A stretch of 64,000 nucleotides of DNA from Propionibacteriaceae bacterium (GCA_031266665.1 JAISAO010000013.1:1-64000), one strand, 5' to 3'. Shown: positions 42,940-51,435, counted from the first letter of the stretch. A program made the numbers and translations. Notes: generated from the letters alone by a model not told the origin.

Positions 42940-43608
42940 TCAGGCGGTCGCTCCCCCGGCGGCGCGGTAGTCACGGGGATCGAGACAGGACAAGAAGTCA
43001 CTCTCGTCCAGGTAGGTACACCAGACAGGTGCCCGACCGTGCGGCGAGAGCCGGCCGCGCCCTGACCAGTTGCAGACCTCGACGATGGGCGGATCATCCA
43101 TGTCGAGGGCCAATTCCAGGGCGGGCGCCAGATCGGTGTCGCGCGAGGCCAGGATGAGAACGTCGGCCGCGCGCAAGATCGCCGCGCGGACGAAGCTCAC
43201 GGCCAGGAGGACATCAATGCCTTTCTCCTGCGCCCTGCCGGCCGGCCAGTCGTGGGGATAGCGCAACGGGCGTCCCCGCACACGCACTCGACGGTCGCGA
43301 GACCACTCGGACGCGCTGGCCTGCCAACGGGCATAGGAACGGGGCTCTCTGGACGAGCCGGGCTGCCCCCGGAAGACCTCCACACTCGTGACCCGCCCAG
43401 GCCGGTGGCACTCGGCCCGGCGGGAGTCGATGACATCAGCGAGCCTCCCCGGGTGCAGCAGGGCGCTCCGCCGGGTCTCCGGCCGCCGGAACTGCCCTTT
43501 TCCGACCAGATAGACGTTCTGATAATCAACGAACAGGGCGACCGAGGGGCTGTTGGAAGACGAGAAAACCCCGCCAGTCCCGGAGGACGGCGGGGAGTAT
43601 GGCGTCAA
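42940..43608 (-). CDS. NYN/PIN-like RNase domain protein
   Basis: Predicted NYN-domain nuclease, about 222 residues. Catalytic-type acidic motifs are VALFVDYQNVYLVGKG at the start of the domain, EKGIDVLLAVSFVRAAIL in the middle, and DVLILASRDTDLAPALELA near the end. The last carries the metal-binding Asp pair typical of NYN/PIN folds. The start is uncertain. No ATG fits well; TTG at 43608 is chosen because GAGGGTGGGG precedes it by 5 bases. A start upstream at 43695 would overlap the divergent promoter. It is transcribed divergently from a Phd-RelE toxin-antitoxin pair. An RNA target is inferred. Confidence 0.75.
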   Translation of the reverse strand: MTPYSPPSSGTGGVFSSSNSPSVALFVDYQNVYLVGKGQFRRPETRRSALLHPGRLADVIDSRRAECHRPGRVTSVEVFRGQPGSSREPRSYARWQASASEWSRDRRVRVRGRPLRYPHDWPAGRAQEKGIDVLLAVSFVRAAILRAADVLILASRDTDLAPALELALDMDDPPIVEVCNWSGRGRLSPHGRAPVWCTYLDESDFLSCLDPRDYRAAGGATA

Positions 43609-43720
43609 TGGTACCCCACCCTCGGAAGATTGGCCGAAATCATGGCCCCACACTATCGAGGGGCTACGACAAAACGACCAGTCCACGCCCGCCAAAATGT
43701 CCTATTTGTACCATTGGGAC
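43609..43720. promoter_or_regulatory. Divergent control region, NYN nuclease / Phd-RelE
   Basis: AT-richer 112-base spacer. The inverted repeat TGTCC...GGACA at 43698-43721 encloses TATTTGTACCATTG just before the antitoxin ATG and is a candidate operator for autoregulation by the Phd-type antitoxin. Confidence 0.45.
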
Positions 43721-43978
43721 ATGAGTACCACACCTCTTGAAGCGGCTCGCCACGCCCGCGACCACTTCTCGGAGATCATCGAACGGGACGAGCCGACCAT
43801 CATCACCCGCCACGGCCGCGCCATCGCCGCCGTCGTCCCGATCAACGACTGGTGGCGCTACCAAGAGTTGGAGGAGAACGAACTCCGCCGTGTCGTGGCC
43901 GAGCGCCGGGCCGAGGCCGACCATCCCGGCTACAGCCTCGAACAGGTGTTGCAGGAGACCCTGGCCCGCGATGAGTAA
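43721..43978 (+). CDS. Phd/YefM-family antitoxin
   Basis: 85-residue antitoxin. The N-terminal Phd fold is visible as PLEAARHARDHFSEIIERDE, PTIITRHGRAIAAVVPINDW with WRYQELEENELRR, and the C-terminal half carries the toxin-neutralising tail. ATG at 43721 sits immediately after a candidate operator. The RelE toxin gene begins 8 bases before its stop, the normal coupled arrangement for such pairs. Confidence 0.92.
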   Translation: MSTTPLEAARHARDHFSEIIERDEPTIITRHGRAIAAVVPINDWWRYQELEENELRRVVAERRAEADHPGYSLEQVLQETLARDE

Positions 43979-44249
43979 GTGGCGCGCTCGGTTCAAACCG
44001 TCGGCCAGGCAAGACCTGCGCGCCCTTCCCCGACACACGGCGCTGCGCCTTCTGAGCCGGCTGACCGACCTGGAGGCCGACCCCTACAGCTTGGGCACGA
44101 CGGAACTGATGGGAGCAGCGGGCTACCGGCGGTTGCGCGGCGGCTCATACCGTGTCGTCTACACCCTCGACCATGGCGAGTTGATCGTCTGGGTGGTCTC
44201 GGTCGGCCACCGTTCCACCACCTACCGCGACCAGACCGAGCGCTATTGA
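43971..44249 (+). CDS. RelE/ParE-family toxin
   Basis: 92-residue toxin, predicted ribosome-dependent mRNA interferase. Motifs: ARFKPSARQDLRALPRHTAL, RLLSRLTDLEADPYSLGT, AAGYRRLRGGSYRVVYTLDH and VVSVGHRSTTYRD. The LRGGSYRVVY strand is the family hallmark, and basic residues needed for RNA cleavage are present. ATG at 43971 overlaps the antitoxin gene. Its 3' end overlaps the convergent ppx gene by 7 bases, so it abuts the core genome directly. Confidence 0.92.
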   Translation: MSKWRARFKPSARQDLRALPRHTALRLLSRLTDLEADPYSLGTTELMGAAGYRRLRGGSYRVVYTLDHGELIVWVVSVGHRSTTYRDQTERY

Positions 44250-45181
44250 AGAGTGTCCAGGGCGGCGCCGTCGAGGATGTCAGTCTCGCGCGCCGTCATC
44301 GGGCGGCCCAGGCGGCGGGCCAACTCGGCGGCGATCAAGACGCCGCCGGCTATGACCTCGGCCCGCAGCGGCGGCAAGATTGGGTACTGGCGGCCGACCT
44401 CGGCCGCCGTCAAGGTGAGCAGGTGGTCGGAAAGGGCGGCGATGGCGGCCGGGGCGACCATGGAATTGTGCACCACCGCGGGGTCGTAGACCGTCAGACC
44501 GGCCGCCAGGGCGGCGATCGAGGTGCTGGTGCCGGCCACCCCGATCCAGGTCACGGGAGCCGCCGTGTCCACCCGCTCCCTAAGGCGGGCCAAAGGGCCG
44601 CCGGGGCGGTCCAAGCAGTTGGCCACCAAGGCCCGGGCGGCCGTGATCTGGGCCGGGGTCGGGGGATCGTCGCTCAGGCAGCGCTCGCGCAGGCGGACCG
44701 AGCCGATGTCCAGCGAGCGGGCGGCCTCGACCCGGCCAAAGTGGTCGCCCAAGACGATCTCGGTCGAGCCACCACCGATGTCGGACACCAGCACCGGCCC
44801 CGGCGCCGTCGGCCCGCCGGCCAGGGCGCCGAGGAAGGACAGGCGGGCCTCCTGCTCCCCCGAGACTATTTCCGGGGCCACCCCCAGGCGCTGGCGCATA
44901 CCGTCCAAGAACTCATCCCGGTTGGCCACGTCGCGCGCCGCCGAGGTGGCCAGACAGCGCGTCCGGTCCACCTCGTGGTCGGCGATCAGGCGGGCGAAGT
45001 CGTCAGCGGCGGCGAAGACCCGGGCCAGAGCCTCCGGGTGGAAACGTCGGTTGGCGTCGACCCCTTGCCCCAGCCGGACGTAGCGCAACTCCCGGACCAG
45101 CGTCACCAGCCCGTCGTCCCCCGGCTCGGCCACCAGCAGACGGATGGTATTGGTGCCGCAATCGACCACGGCGACTGACAT
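44243..45181 (-). CDS. Exopolyphosphatase (Ppx/GppA family)
   Basis: Hydrolyses polyphosphate and/or pppGpp. 312 residues, the short actinobacterial form. Phosphate 1 motif VAVVDCGTNTIRLLVAE, then TSAARDVANRDEFL, VSGEQEARLSF, VSDIGGGSTEIVLG (phosphate 2) and VAGTSTSIAALA. ATG at 45181 has GGGAGGGAG upstream. Its normal place is just after DUF501 in the eno-ftsB-DUF501-ppx order. Here it is 6 kb away, inverted, with toxin-antitoxin, tRNA and transporter genes between. The last 7 bases overlap the RelE gene tail. Confidence 0.95.
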   Translation of the reverse strand: MSVAVVDCGTNTIRLLVAEPGDDGLVTLVRELRYVRLGQGVDANRRFHPEALARVFAAADDFARLIADHEVDRTRCLATSAARDVANRDEFLDGMRQRLGVAPEIVSGEQEARLSFLGALAGGPTAPGPVLVSDIGGGSTEIVLGDHFGRVEAARSLDIGSVRLRERCLSDDPPTPAQITAARALVANCLDRPGGPLARLRERVDTAAPVTWIGVAGTSTSIAALAAGLTVYDPAVVHNSMVAPAAIAALSDHLLTLTAAEVGRQYPILPPLRAEVIAGGVLIAAELARRLGRPMTARETDILDGAALDTLQ

Positions 45182-45576
45182 GCCGCTCCCTCCCGGCGGC
45201 CCGGCCGGCCGCCGCCCCCCATTCTGCGCCATCGGCGGGGGCAAGCCGGCTCACCGGGCGGACACGGCCTCAACCCGATCCACAACCCGCCCGGACTCAT
45301 CGGCTCCCCCTCCGAATTTGGCGGACACGGCCTCAACCCGATCCACAACCCCGCCACCGGCCAGGTGATCGGCCAAGGCATTTGCACGATGCCGCTGGGC
45401 CGGACAGGCCGCACCCGCAAGCCCGGCATGCCAGGGTCTGCCGGCCAAGCCGGCTCGGCCAGGCGGGGACGGCGCTGCCCGCTCAGCCCTGTCCGGTCGG
45501 CTGGGCTCGCTCAGTGAGGCCCAATCGGCCGCGCCGGGGCGAATACATCTCCGCGCGCAACACACCCGAAAAGGCC
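45182..45576. other. Intergenic region with 32-bp direct repeats
   Basis: 395 bases between two minus-strand genes. It carries the direct-repeat pair described at 45256-45351. No gene found; short open frames are Arg/Pro/Ala-rich shadows. No clear terminator for the lipoprotein gene was seen. Confidence 0.5.
45256..45351. repeat. 32-bp direct repeat pair
   Basis: GGCGGACACGGCCTCAACCC then GATCCACAACCC occurs at 45258-45289 and 45320-45351, 62 bases apart. The spacing resembles that of the 31090 pair (64), although the sequence is different. Confidence 0.85.
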
Positions 45577-47376
45577 TCAGGGAGTCGTTTCCGTGATCAG
45601 CGCCGGGTCGAAGGCGGGCTCGAAATCGTCGCCCTCTCGCGGATTGTCAAGATTGTCCCCGAGCGCGGCCACGAACTCACGGGACAGCGGCTCGACAACT
45701 GATTCGCCATCGCCAAAATATTCGACTGTGCCGAGGTAGTTGTAGCCCTTGGTTCCGCACCAAATGCCCCGATTGGCGAATCGCACAGAATACTCCGGCA
45801 GGCCGCGCAGGCCTTCATAATAGTCCGGGAGCCAGAGCGCGACCACGTATTCGCCCGCCGCCATATCCGCTGGCAATGCCACCGAAACGTCGATCCTGCT
45901 CTCACCGCTCAGCCAGGTGCGCGCGTCGATATCCGTCAATTCGACGTCGTAGCGATTGACTCCGTCGTCGAACACCACGAAAACGGGCCGAGCTCTGACG
46001 ATGCCCGCGTATCCGTCATTGAACACGGTCATTTTGAGGCTGAAGGCGTCCCCCCTCTCTGCCGTGGTGGTGAACTCGGCGTGATCGAGCCGGAGCCTGT
46101 AGCCGAGTTTTCGATCAAGACGCCCGTAAGCGCTTTCGGCCGGATCATCGCCGGAGGCGGGCAGCATAGCTTCCCTCCACAGTTCCAGATGCCTGGCCTC
46201 CCAGGAGCGATTGATCGCGGTGAGGTTTCTGGCGGCGGCCTCGCTCAGCGCCAATTGTGCTCCCGCGTCGACCAGCCTCGTGTTCAACGACGGATCGGTC
46301 ATACCCAGGTCGCGGTCGTCTTCGGGATACCATGCCGTCTCTCCATACTGCGGAGAATCGCCTCCGAACGATGTCCCCATCCGAGCCGAGAACGCGGCCA
46401 CGTCTTCGACCGGATCATATTCTTTGTGATCATCCCAATACGGGCGGAATGGATCATCCCAGCCTCCGCCCCGCGTGTGGCTCCTGACATATGACGCGAA
46501 CGAGTCGTCATGCTGCCCCAACCGGTCGAGTTGGACCTGCGTCAGACCTCCAGAGCCTGGCGGCGGATCGTTGGCCAACGCCGCTATCTCCATCAGGTTC
46601 TCGGTGTAGCGAATGAGAACGGGGACGGTGTCGGGGGTGTGTTCCAGCAACTGCTTCACGAGCCGATAGCGTTGCGCGCCCTGCGCTGGAGAGTCTATTG
46701 CTGTGGTGGGCTCGTGGTCCTTGTATTCGGGACGGTCCTCGCGCTCGTGGGACACGCCCGCGACCATGACATGATCGTCGTCGTTGTGCCATTCGCCCCA
46801 GGGTCCGAGTATCCCCGCGCACAGAGCGGCCACGATATCGGCGTTCTCGGTGACGACCTCACCGATTTGCTCGATGTGTCGCAGATAGTTCTCCTCGACC
46901 ACCAGCGGGGTCCAGGCGTCCGAGTACACCATTCGCAAGACGATCTTCATTCCCGCCTCCCGCACCACCCCCAAGGCTCGCGACAATTCGCTCAGCCAGG
47001 ACTGCGGCAATTCACGAGAGTCGATGTATTCATTGAGGTGGACCGGCGCGTCAAGCATTGTGACCCCGTCTCTCCGTAATTCGCGCAGCGCTTCAAGGTA
47101 GCCGCCACCGAAGCGCCACGAGTCGTATTCGGGGTCCGTGAGCCACTCGGCATAATCGTCATCGAAGTCTTGCCCGTGAAGATAGTCCAGTCCGGTGAAG
47201 TTCTCGAAATAGCCCCGCTCAGGGTTGGCGAGCACGCTTGTGAAATCCGGCGTGTAGGCGAATGACTGCGTCCTCGGCGCGTCCGGCCCGGCGCAGGCCA
47301 TCACCGCCCACAACAGCGCGACCGTCGCGAAACCCACAATGCGCCTGCCGCTTCGCTTACGGCGACGCGCTCTCAC
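45577..47376 (-). CDS. DUF4874/DUF4832 lipoprotein, putative carbohydrate-active enzyme
   Basis: Secreted lipoprotein of 599 residues. A basic N-terminus, a hydrophobic segment and the lipobox AVMAC give Cys28. The N-terminal DUF4874 region has VLANPERGYFENFTG, YLEALRELRRDGVTMLDA, KIVLRMVYSDAW and ILGPWGEWHNDDD, a TIM-barrel-like pattern with acidic residues. A C-terminal DUF4832 beta-domain includes KMTVFNDGYAGIVRARPV. These domains are thought to be glycan-related, but no activity is established. GC content and third-position bias are visibly lower than in the neighbours, so recent transfer is likely. GTG at 47376 follows AGGAGA very closely, and a GTG 13 codons in is an alternative. Confidence 0.85.
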   Translation of the reverse strand: MRARRRKRSGRRIVGFATVALLWAVMACAGPDAPRTQSFAYTPDFTSVLANPERGYFENFTGLDYLHGQDFDDDYAEWLTDPEYDSWRFGGGYLEALRELRRDGVTMLDAPVHLNEYIDSRELPQSWLSELSRALGVVREAGMKIVLRMVYSDAWTPLVVEENYLRHIEQIGEVVTENADIVAALCAGILGPWGEWHNDDDHVMVAGVSHEREDRPEYKDHEPTTAIDSPAQGAQRYRLVKQLLEHTPDTVPVLIRYTENLMEIAALANDPPPGSGGLTQVQLDRLGQHDDSFASYVRSHTRGGGWDDPFRPYWDDHKEYDPVEDVAAFSARMGTSFGGDSPQYGETAWYPEDDRDLGMTDPSLNTRLVDAGAQLALSEAAARNLTAINRSWEARHLELWREAMLPASGDDPAESAYGRLDRKLGYRLRLDHAEFTTTAERGDAFSLKMTVFNDGYAGIVRARPVFVVFDDGVNRYDVELTDIDARTWLSGESRIDVSVALPADMAAGEYVVALWLPDYYEGLRGLPEYSVRFANRGIWCGTKGYNYLGTVEYFGDGESVVEPLSREFVAALGDNLDNPREGDDFEPAFDPALITETTP

Positions 47377-47666
47377 TCTCCTGCCCCCTTGCCGCGAAAT
47401 GTGCTCCCCTGGGCCACTCAGGCTTCCCCGGCGAACACGGTTTATCAGAGAGGCGCTATGGAGTCAACCCGGCATTCGGGATCATGTCCTCTCGCATCTC
47501 CCGTGAAACCCATGTGCTCCCAGGTCGCGACATAGGCGAAGCCGACGATCCAGAGCTTGTTCGGGGCCGGCGCGGCGAAGCTTCGCGCCGCGTGGTGGCT
47601 GGACGGGGCGATCTTTCGTCGTCTACGACACAGGTGCGTTTACCAGACTTCGGCTACCATTATTCC

Positions 47667-48035
47667 ATGAACAAGTCAGACTTCAACGCCTTGCTCTCGC
47701 CGATCACCGACCGGCCGGGGTACGCCGAGCACGTCGTCTACGGCTTGAAGCTGAAACAACACCACTGGCCCCGCTGGGCCAAACCCCTCGACGCCATACT
47801 GACCTCAGGGTTGGTGGAGACGGGGTACGAGCTGTACAACCACATCAAGGCCCCAGGCACCTGGTTCCTGGTGGCCGGCCGTTCGAGCGGCGCCATCGTT
47901 CGCGTCCGGCTGGGGCAGCGCCGCCTGGTCGAGACCATCCCCGTGCCCGACTGGAACCCCGACTGGCAAGAAGACTTCCACTCGGTCACCATCGGAGAGC
48001 GCACCTTCACCAAGCTCACCCGCGAACGGCTGTAA
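47667..48035 (+). CDS. Hypothetical protein
   Basis: 122-residue protein starting MNKSDFNALLSPITDRPGYA, with Trp-rich segments (LKLKQHHWPRWAKPL and VPDWNPDWQEDFHSV). I do not recognise the family. It has no signal peptide or membrane helix and is basic, mixed alpha/beta. ATG at 47667 has no ribosome-binding site but TACCAT six bases upstream, the leaderless pattern seen elsewhere here. It lies in the accessory region just before hipBA. A direct-repeat copy at 48100 follows it. Confidence 0.6.
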   Translation: MNKSDFNALLSPITDRPGYAEHVVYGLKLKQHHWPRWAKPLDAILTSGLVETGYELYNHIKAPGTWFLVAGRSSGAIVRVRLGQRRLVETIPVPDWNPDWQEDFHSVTIGERTFTKLTRERL

Positions 48036-48091
48036 CCGCCCGACGGCGGGCGGACCGGGACGCGACCCCGTCGCCCGGGCTCCGGGAAATT

Positions 48092-48147
48092 GAGCGGCGA
48101 CGTGGCCCGGACGACCAGCCGCCGGGACGAGCCGCCCCCACGACTGA
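48092..48147. repeat. Left direct repeat flanking hipBA
   Basis: ACGTGGCCCGGACGACCA at 48100-48117 is identical to 49921-49938. The match continues imperfectly through GACGAGCCGCCCC and CCACGA. Confidence 0.8.
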
Positions 48148-48306
48148 AGCTCGAACCAGTCTTATAGCAACGCGGCGACCGGTCAGTGGTGCCACAGGTC
48201 GTGGGGAGGATGTGCGACCAGCCGTGGAACTGGGCGGCGGCACCGCCGGCGTGGAGCCGCACCCCCGACGACAAGACGCCGGCAAACGGGGGAGACGCTA
48301 GCTCTT

Positions 48307-48340
48307 ATTGATCGAAATATTGATCGTAAACCGCTATAAT
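48307..48340 (+). promoter_or_regulatory. hipBA promoter and operator-like repeats
   Basis: Two ATTGATCG repeats with a 12-base period precede a perfect TATAAT. This AT-rich block contrasts with its surroundings. The repeats are plausible HipB half-sites and would block the -35 region. Confidence 0.55.
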
Positions 48341-48375
48341 GCATCTGAAAACGAGCGCAATGCTGGAGGGGTGAC

Positions 48376-48678
48376 ATGGGATCGCGACCGCCTGGCGACC
48401 GAGTCCAGGCCGCGGCCAAAGACATCGGCCAGCAACTCGCCGTCTGGCGCAAGCTGCTGGGCCTGACCGCGGCCCAGGTGGCGGACCGGGCCGGCGTCGC
48501 CCGGGGGACGCTGGGACGGCTGGAGCGCGGCGACCTGGGCGTGGGCCTCGGGGCGGTGCTGTCCGTGGCCGGCGGGCTGGGACTGCTGGAGGCCATCGTC
48601 AACGCCACCGACCCCTATGAGACCGACCTGGGCCGCGCCCGCGCCGATCAAGCGCTGCCGCGGCGGGTGCGCCGATGA
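48376..48678 (+). CDS. HipB-like Xre-family antitoxin
   Basis: 100-residue DNA-binding protein with a helix-turn-helix: GQQLAVWRKLLGLTAAQVAD, RAGVARGTLGRLERGD and LGVGLGAVLSVAGGLGLLEA. It should neutralise and repress the HipA-like kinase encoded next. ATG at 48376 has GGAGGGG upstream. The stop overlaps the hipA start (ATGA). A basic tail (LPRRVRR) ends the protein. Confidence 0.9.
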   Translation: MGSRPPGDRVQAAAKDIGQQLAVWRKLLGLTAAQVADRAGVARGTLGRLERGDLGVGLGAVLSVAGGLGLLEAIVNATDPYETDLGRARADQALPRRVRR

Positions 48679-49907
48679 CCCGCGTCCTGGTCCACGTCTG
48701 GCTGGACGGCCGCGACGTCAAGGCGGCCAACCTCTACACCGCTTTCCGTCGCGGACGTCTGACTAGCGTCTTCGGCTACGAGCCGGACTACCTGGCGGGC
48801 GCGGGCGCCTACGCCTTAGACCCGTCTCTGCCGCTCACTCCCGGCAGTTGGCCGTCGCCGGGGACGCTGCCGCGCGCGCTCCTCGACGCCGCCCCCGACC
48901 GTTGGGGGCGGGGGCTGATCGCCAAGCGGGAGGCGGCGGCGGCCCGCGAGGCGGGACGAGCGCCCCGGACGCTCGACGACTCGGACTTCCTGCTGGGCGC
49001 CGCCGACGCCACCCGGCAGGGCGCGCTCCGCTTCGCGCTGACCCCCGGCGGGGCCTTCCAGCACCCGGAGCCCCAGGTGCCGAGGCTGGTCGAGCTTCCC
49101 GGCCTGCTCCGGGCCGCCGACCTGGCGGCGCGGGACGGCGCGGAGTCCGAGGCCGCCGCCAAGGCGCTGCTCGGCGCCGGGACCGGGTCGCTGGGCGGCG
49201 CTCGCCCCAAAGCCGCCGTCCGCGACGGCTCGCGACTGCTCATCGCCAAGTTCCCGCACGCGGCGGACCACTGGGACGTCATGGCCTGGGAGGTGGTGGC
49301 GCTGGACCTGGCCCGGAGCGCGGGTATCGCCACGCCCGACACCCGACTGGTTGACGTGGGCGGCGCGTCGGTCCTCCTGTCGACTCGGTTCGACCGTCTG
49401 GGAGCGGCGCGTCTCGGGTACATCAGCGCCCTGACGGTCGCGGCGGCGGACGACGCCGCCCAGACCGACTATCTGCGCCTGGCCCAGGCGCTGGCGACGG
49501 TCAGCGCCGAACCGTCGCGGGACCTGGCGGACTTGTGGCGGCGGATCGCGCTCTCGGTCGCGCTCCACAACACCGACGACCACCTGCGGAACATGGGTTT
49601 GCTCCACGTCCGGGGCGGCTGGCGGCTGGCGCCGGCCTTCGACCTCAACCCCGACCCGGCTGGGGGCACGGCCCGGGCGACGCCGCTCGGCGGCGCCGCG
49701 ACCACGGCCGACACGGCTGCGGCCCTGGTGGAGCACGCCGGGGAGTTCGGGCTCTCAGCCGGGGAGGCCCGCCGCCAGACGGCCCAGGTGGCGACGGCCG
49801 TGGCCGGCTGGGAGCGCGCGGCCACGGCCCGGGGCTTGGACCGGCCGGCCCGAGAACGGTTCCGGCCGGTGTTCGAGGCGGGCGTCGCGGCGCTGAACGG
49901 CGCCTGA
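48675..49907 (+). CDS. HipA-like Ser/Thr kinase toxin
   Basis: 410-residue HipA-family kinase. The N-terminal couple-HipA-like region (HVWLDGRDVKAANLYTAF) leads to SLGGARPKAAV (nucleotide-binding loop) and LLIAKFPH (catalytic-type Lys). The kinase core follows as SVALHNTDDHLRNMGLLHV (catalytic loop with Asp and Asn) and LAPAFDLNPDPAGG (metal-binding Asp). E. coli HipA phosphorylates glutamyl-tRNA synthetase; the target here is unknown. All core residues look intact. The module is bounded by direct repeats, suggesting acquisition or duplication as a unit. Confidence 0.92.
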   Translation: MTRVLVHVWLDGRDVKAANLYTAFRRGRLTSVFGYEPDYLAGAGAYALDPSLPLTPGSWPSPGTLPRALLDAAPDRWGRGLIAKREAAAAREAGRAPRTLDDSDFLLGAADATRQGALRFALTPGGAFQHPEPQVPRLVELPGLLRAADLAARDGAESEAAAKALLGAGTGSLGGARPKAAVRDGSRLLIAKFPHAADHWDVMAWEVVALDLARSAGIATPDTRLVDVGGASVLLSTRFDRLGAARLGYISALTVAAADDAAQTDYLRLAQALATVSAEPSRDLADLWRRIALSVALHNTDDHLRNMGLLHVRGGWRLAPAFDLNPDPAGGTARATPLGGAATTADTAAALVEHAGEFGLSAGEARRQTAQVATAVAGWERAATARGLDRPARERFRPVFEAGVAALNGA

Positions 49908-49975
49908 GCGACGATCGGCAACGTGGCCCGGACGACCAACCGGCGGCCGAGACGCGAGCCGCCCCGCCGCCACGA
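49908..49975. repeat. Right direct repeat flanking hipBA
   Basis: ACGTGGCCCGGACGACCA at 49921-49938 repeats 48100-48117 exactly, followed by related sequence (GCGAGCCGCCCC and CCACGA). It begins directly after the hipA stop codon. Confidence 0.8.
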
Positions 49976-50076
49976 GGCCACTTGACGTGCCCGGGAGACA
50001 AGCGCCCGCCGCTCCCCGGCCAGGGCGGGAACGGTCGCGCCGACCCGGCGGGGATGCCGGGCGCTAACCTGGGGCT

Positions 50077-51306
50077 GTGAGCGACCAGGACACCCCCCGC
50101 CCGGACTGGACGCCGCCGCCCGATCCGGCGCCGCCACCCGGACCAGCGGCTGGCCCCGCGCCGACCGACGCCACTCATACGCCCGCCTACCCATTGCCGA
50201 CCACCCCATTGCCGACCACCCGACCACTGCTGAACGACCAGCCGCCAACCGTCCCCTGGTTACCCGCCGACGAGTTGGCCGCCCCCTCGGCGCCCGCCGG
50301 ACCGCCGCCGTTCGCCCCCCCGACACCGACCGCGCCCCCGGCGCTCGCCTACCCATTGCCGACCACCCTGCCGCCGACCGCCTACCTGGCCCCGCACCTT
50401 CCCCCGCCGTCAAGCGACCGGTCACCGGCCGCCCCGACCGCCTACCCGTTGCCGACCGCCCTCCCACCACTGGTCGGCCTGACCCCGACCGCCACCCCGG
50501 CACCCGCCCATCTGGCGCCGCCCGCCGCCCCGGCGCCGACCGCCTACCCGCCGCCCACCTACCCGTTACCGACCACTCCCCCGCCGCCCGTCGGCCTGGC
50601 CCCGGCCGCCCCGCCAGCGCCGGGCGGCCCATTGCCGGCCGCGCCCCCACTGCCCGCCGACCAGCTGCCGACCGCCCCACCAGCCACCGGCCTGGCCCCG
50701 GCCGACCCGCCGCCGGCCGCCGCCCAACTGCCCGTCCCCCCGACGTCCGAGATCGCCACCTTGGAGCCGCTGCCGGTTGTGGCCGTCGACGCCCATCCGG
50801 TCAGTCCGACGACGGGCCAGCCTCGGCGGCCGGTCGTCCTGGGGCTGGCCCAGGTCCTCTTCGGACTCACCATCCTGGGCCTGGCGGTGGCCTACGCCCG
50901 CAGTTGGTGGGACGCCGCCAGCGTCACCCGGCTGCACCAGTCGGCCCGGCTGTTCGCCTGGGTCGAGCCCGACCCGGTGTCGGCCGCCGCCATCGCCTTG
51001 GTCTTGGCCACGGCCCTGGTCGTGGTCTTGTTGGTGGCGGTCTGGGGCGCGGTGGCCCACAACGCCTGGCGGGGGCGGCTGTGGACCCGCTGGGGCGGCC
51101 TGGTCGCCCTGGGGCTGAGCGGGGCGGCCTATCTGATCAACGACTGGGCCGCGCTGGCCCTGATCCCGGCCGGGATCGGCTGCCTGCTGCTGTGGCTGCC
51201 GTCGGTCGCCCGCTTCTGCCGGGCCATGGCCCCGCCGCCGGCCGCGCCCTGGCGCCTTCCGCTGGATCCCCGGCCGGTGCGCTACGGCCCGCAGGCCCTG
51301 CTCTAA
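50077..51306 (+). CDS. Proline-rich membrane protein
   Basis: 409 residues. The first 245 or so are Pro/Ala/Thr low complexity with repeats such as AYPLPTTLPP and PTAYPLPTALPP, without a signal peptide. Three hydrophobic helices follow near residues 255-275, 305-325 and 345-375, ending in a short tail. This is a common but uncharacterised actinobacterial layout. GTG at 50077 has TAACCT six bases upstream and no ribosome-binding site, so the mRNA is probably leaderless. No function assigned. Confidence 0.7.
   Translation: MSDQDTPRPDWTPPPDPAPPPGPAAGPAPTDATHTPAYPLPTTPLPTTRPLLNDQPPTVPWLPADELAAPSAPAGPPPFAPPTPTAPPALAYPLPTTLPPTAYLAPHLPPPSSDRSPAAPTAYPLPTALPPLVGLTPTATPAPAHLAPPAAPAPTAYPPPTYPLPTTPPPPVGLAPAAPPAPGGPLPAAPPLPADQLPTAPPATGLAPADPPPAAAQLPVPPTSEIATLEPLPVVAVDAHPVSPTTGQPRRPVVLGLAQVLFGLTILGLAVAYARSWWDAASVTRLHQSARLFAWVEPDPVSAAAIALVLATALVVVLLVAVWGAVAHNAWRGRLWTRWGGLVALGLSGAAYLINDWAALALIPAGIGCLLLWLPSVARFCRAMAPPPAAPWRLPLDPRPVRYGPQALL
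50170..50700. repeat. Pro/Thr/Ala-coding low-complexity repeats
   Basis: TACCCATTGCCGACCACC, TACCCGTTGCCGACC and similar blocks recur at least six times. They encode (A)YPLPT(T/A) steps in the cytoplasmic head of the Pro-rich membrane protein. Confidence 0.75.
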
Positions 51307-51435
51307 CGGCCGACCCCCGGCGAGACGGGCCGACATGGAACAGCCGCTGACCACGGGTCGGAACCAGTAGTGTGGGCGGCGAGTGACCGCTCATCGTTCT
51401 CGGGCCCGGGCCCGACCGATCGAAAGGACGACGCT

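Larger units (their letters stand above)
48036..48375. other. Intergenic region upstream of hipB
   Basis: 340 bases. It contains the left copy of the repeat that flanks hipBA (48092-48147). It also holds the hipBA control region, with direct repeats ATTGATCG (48307-48314 and 48319-48326) and a consensus -10, TATAAT, at 48335-48340. No gene. Confidence 0.6.
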
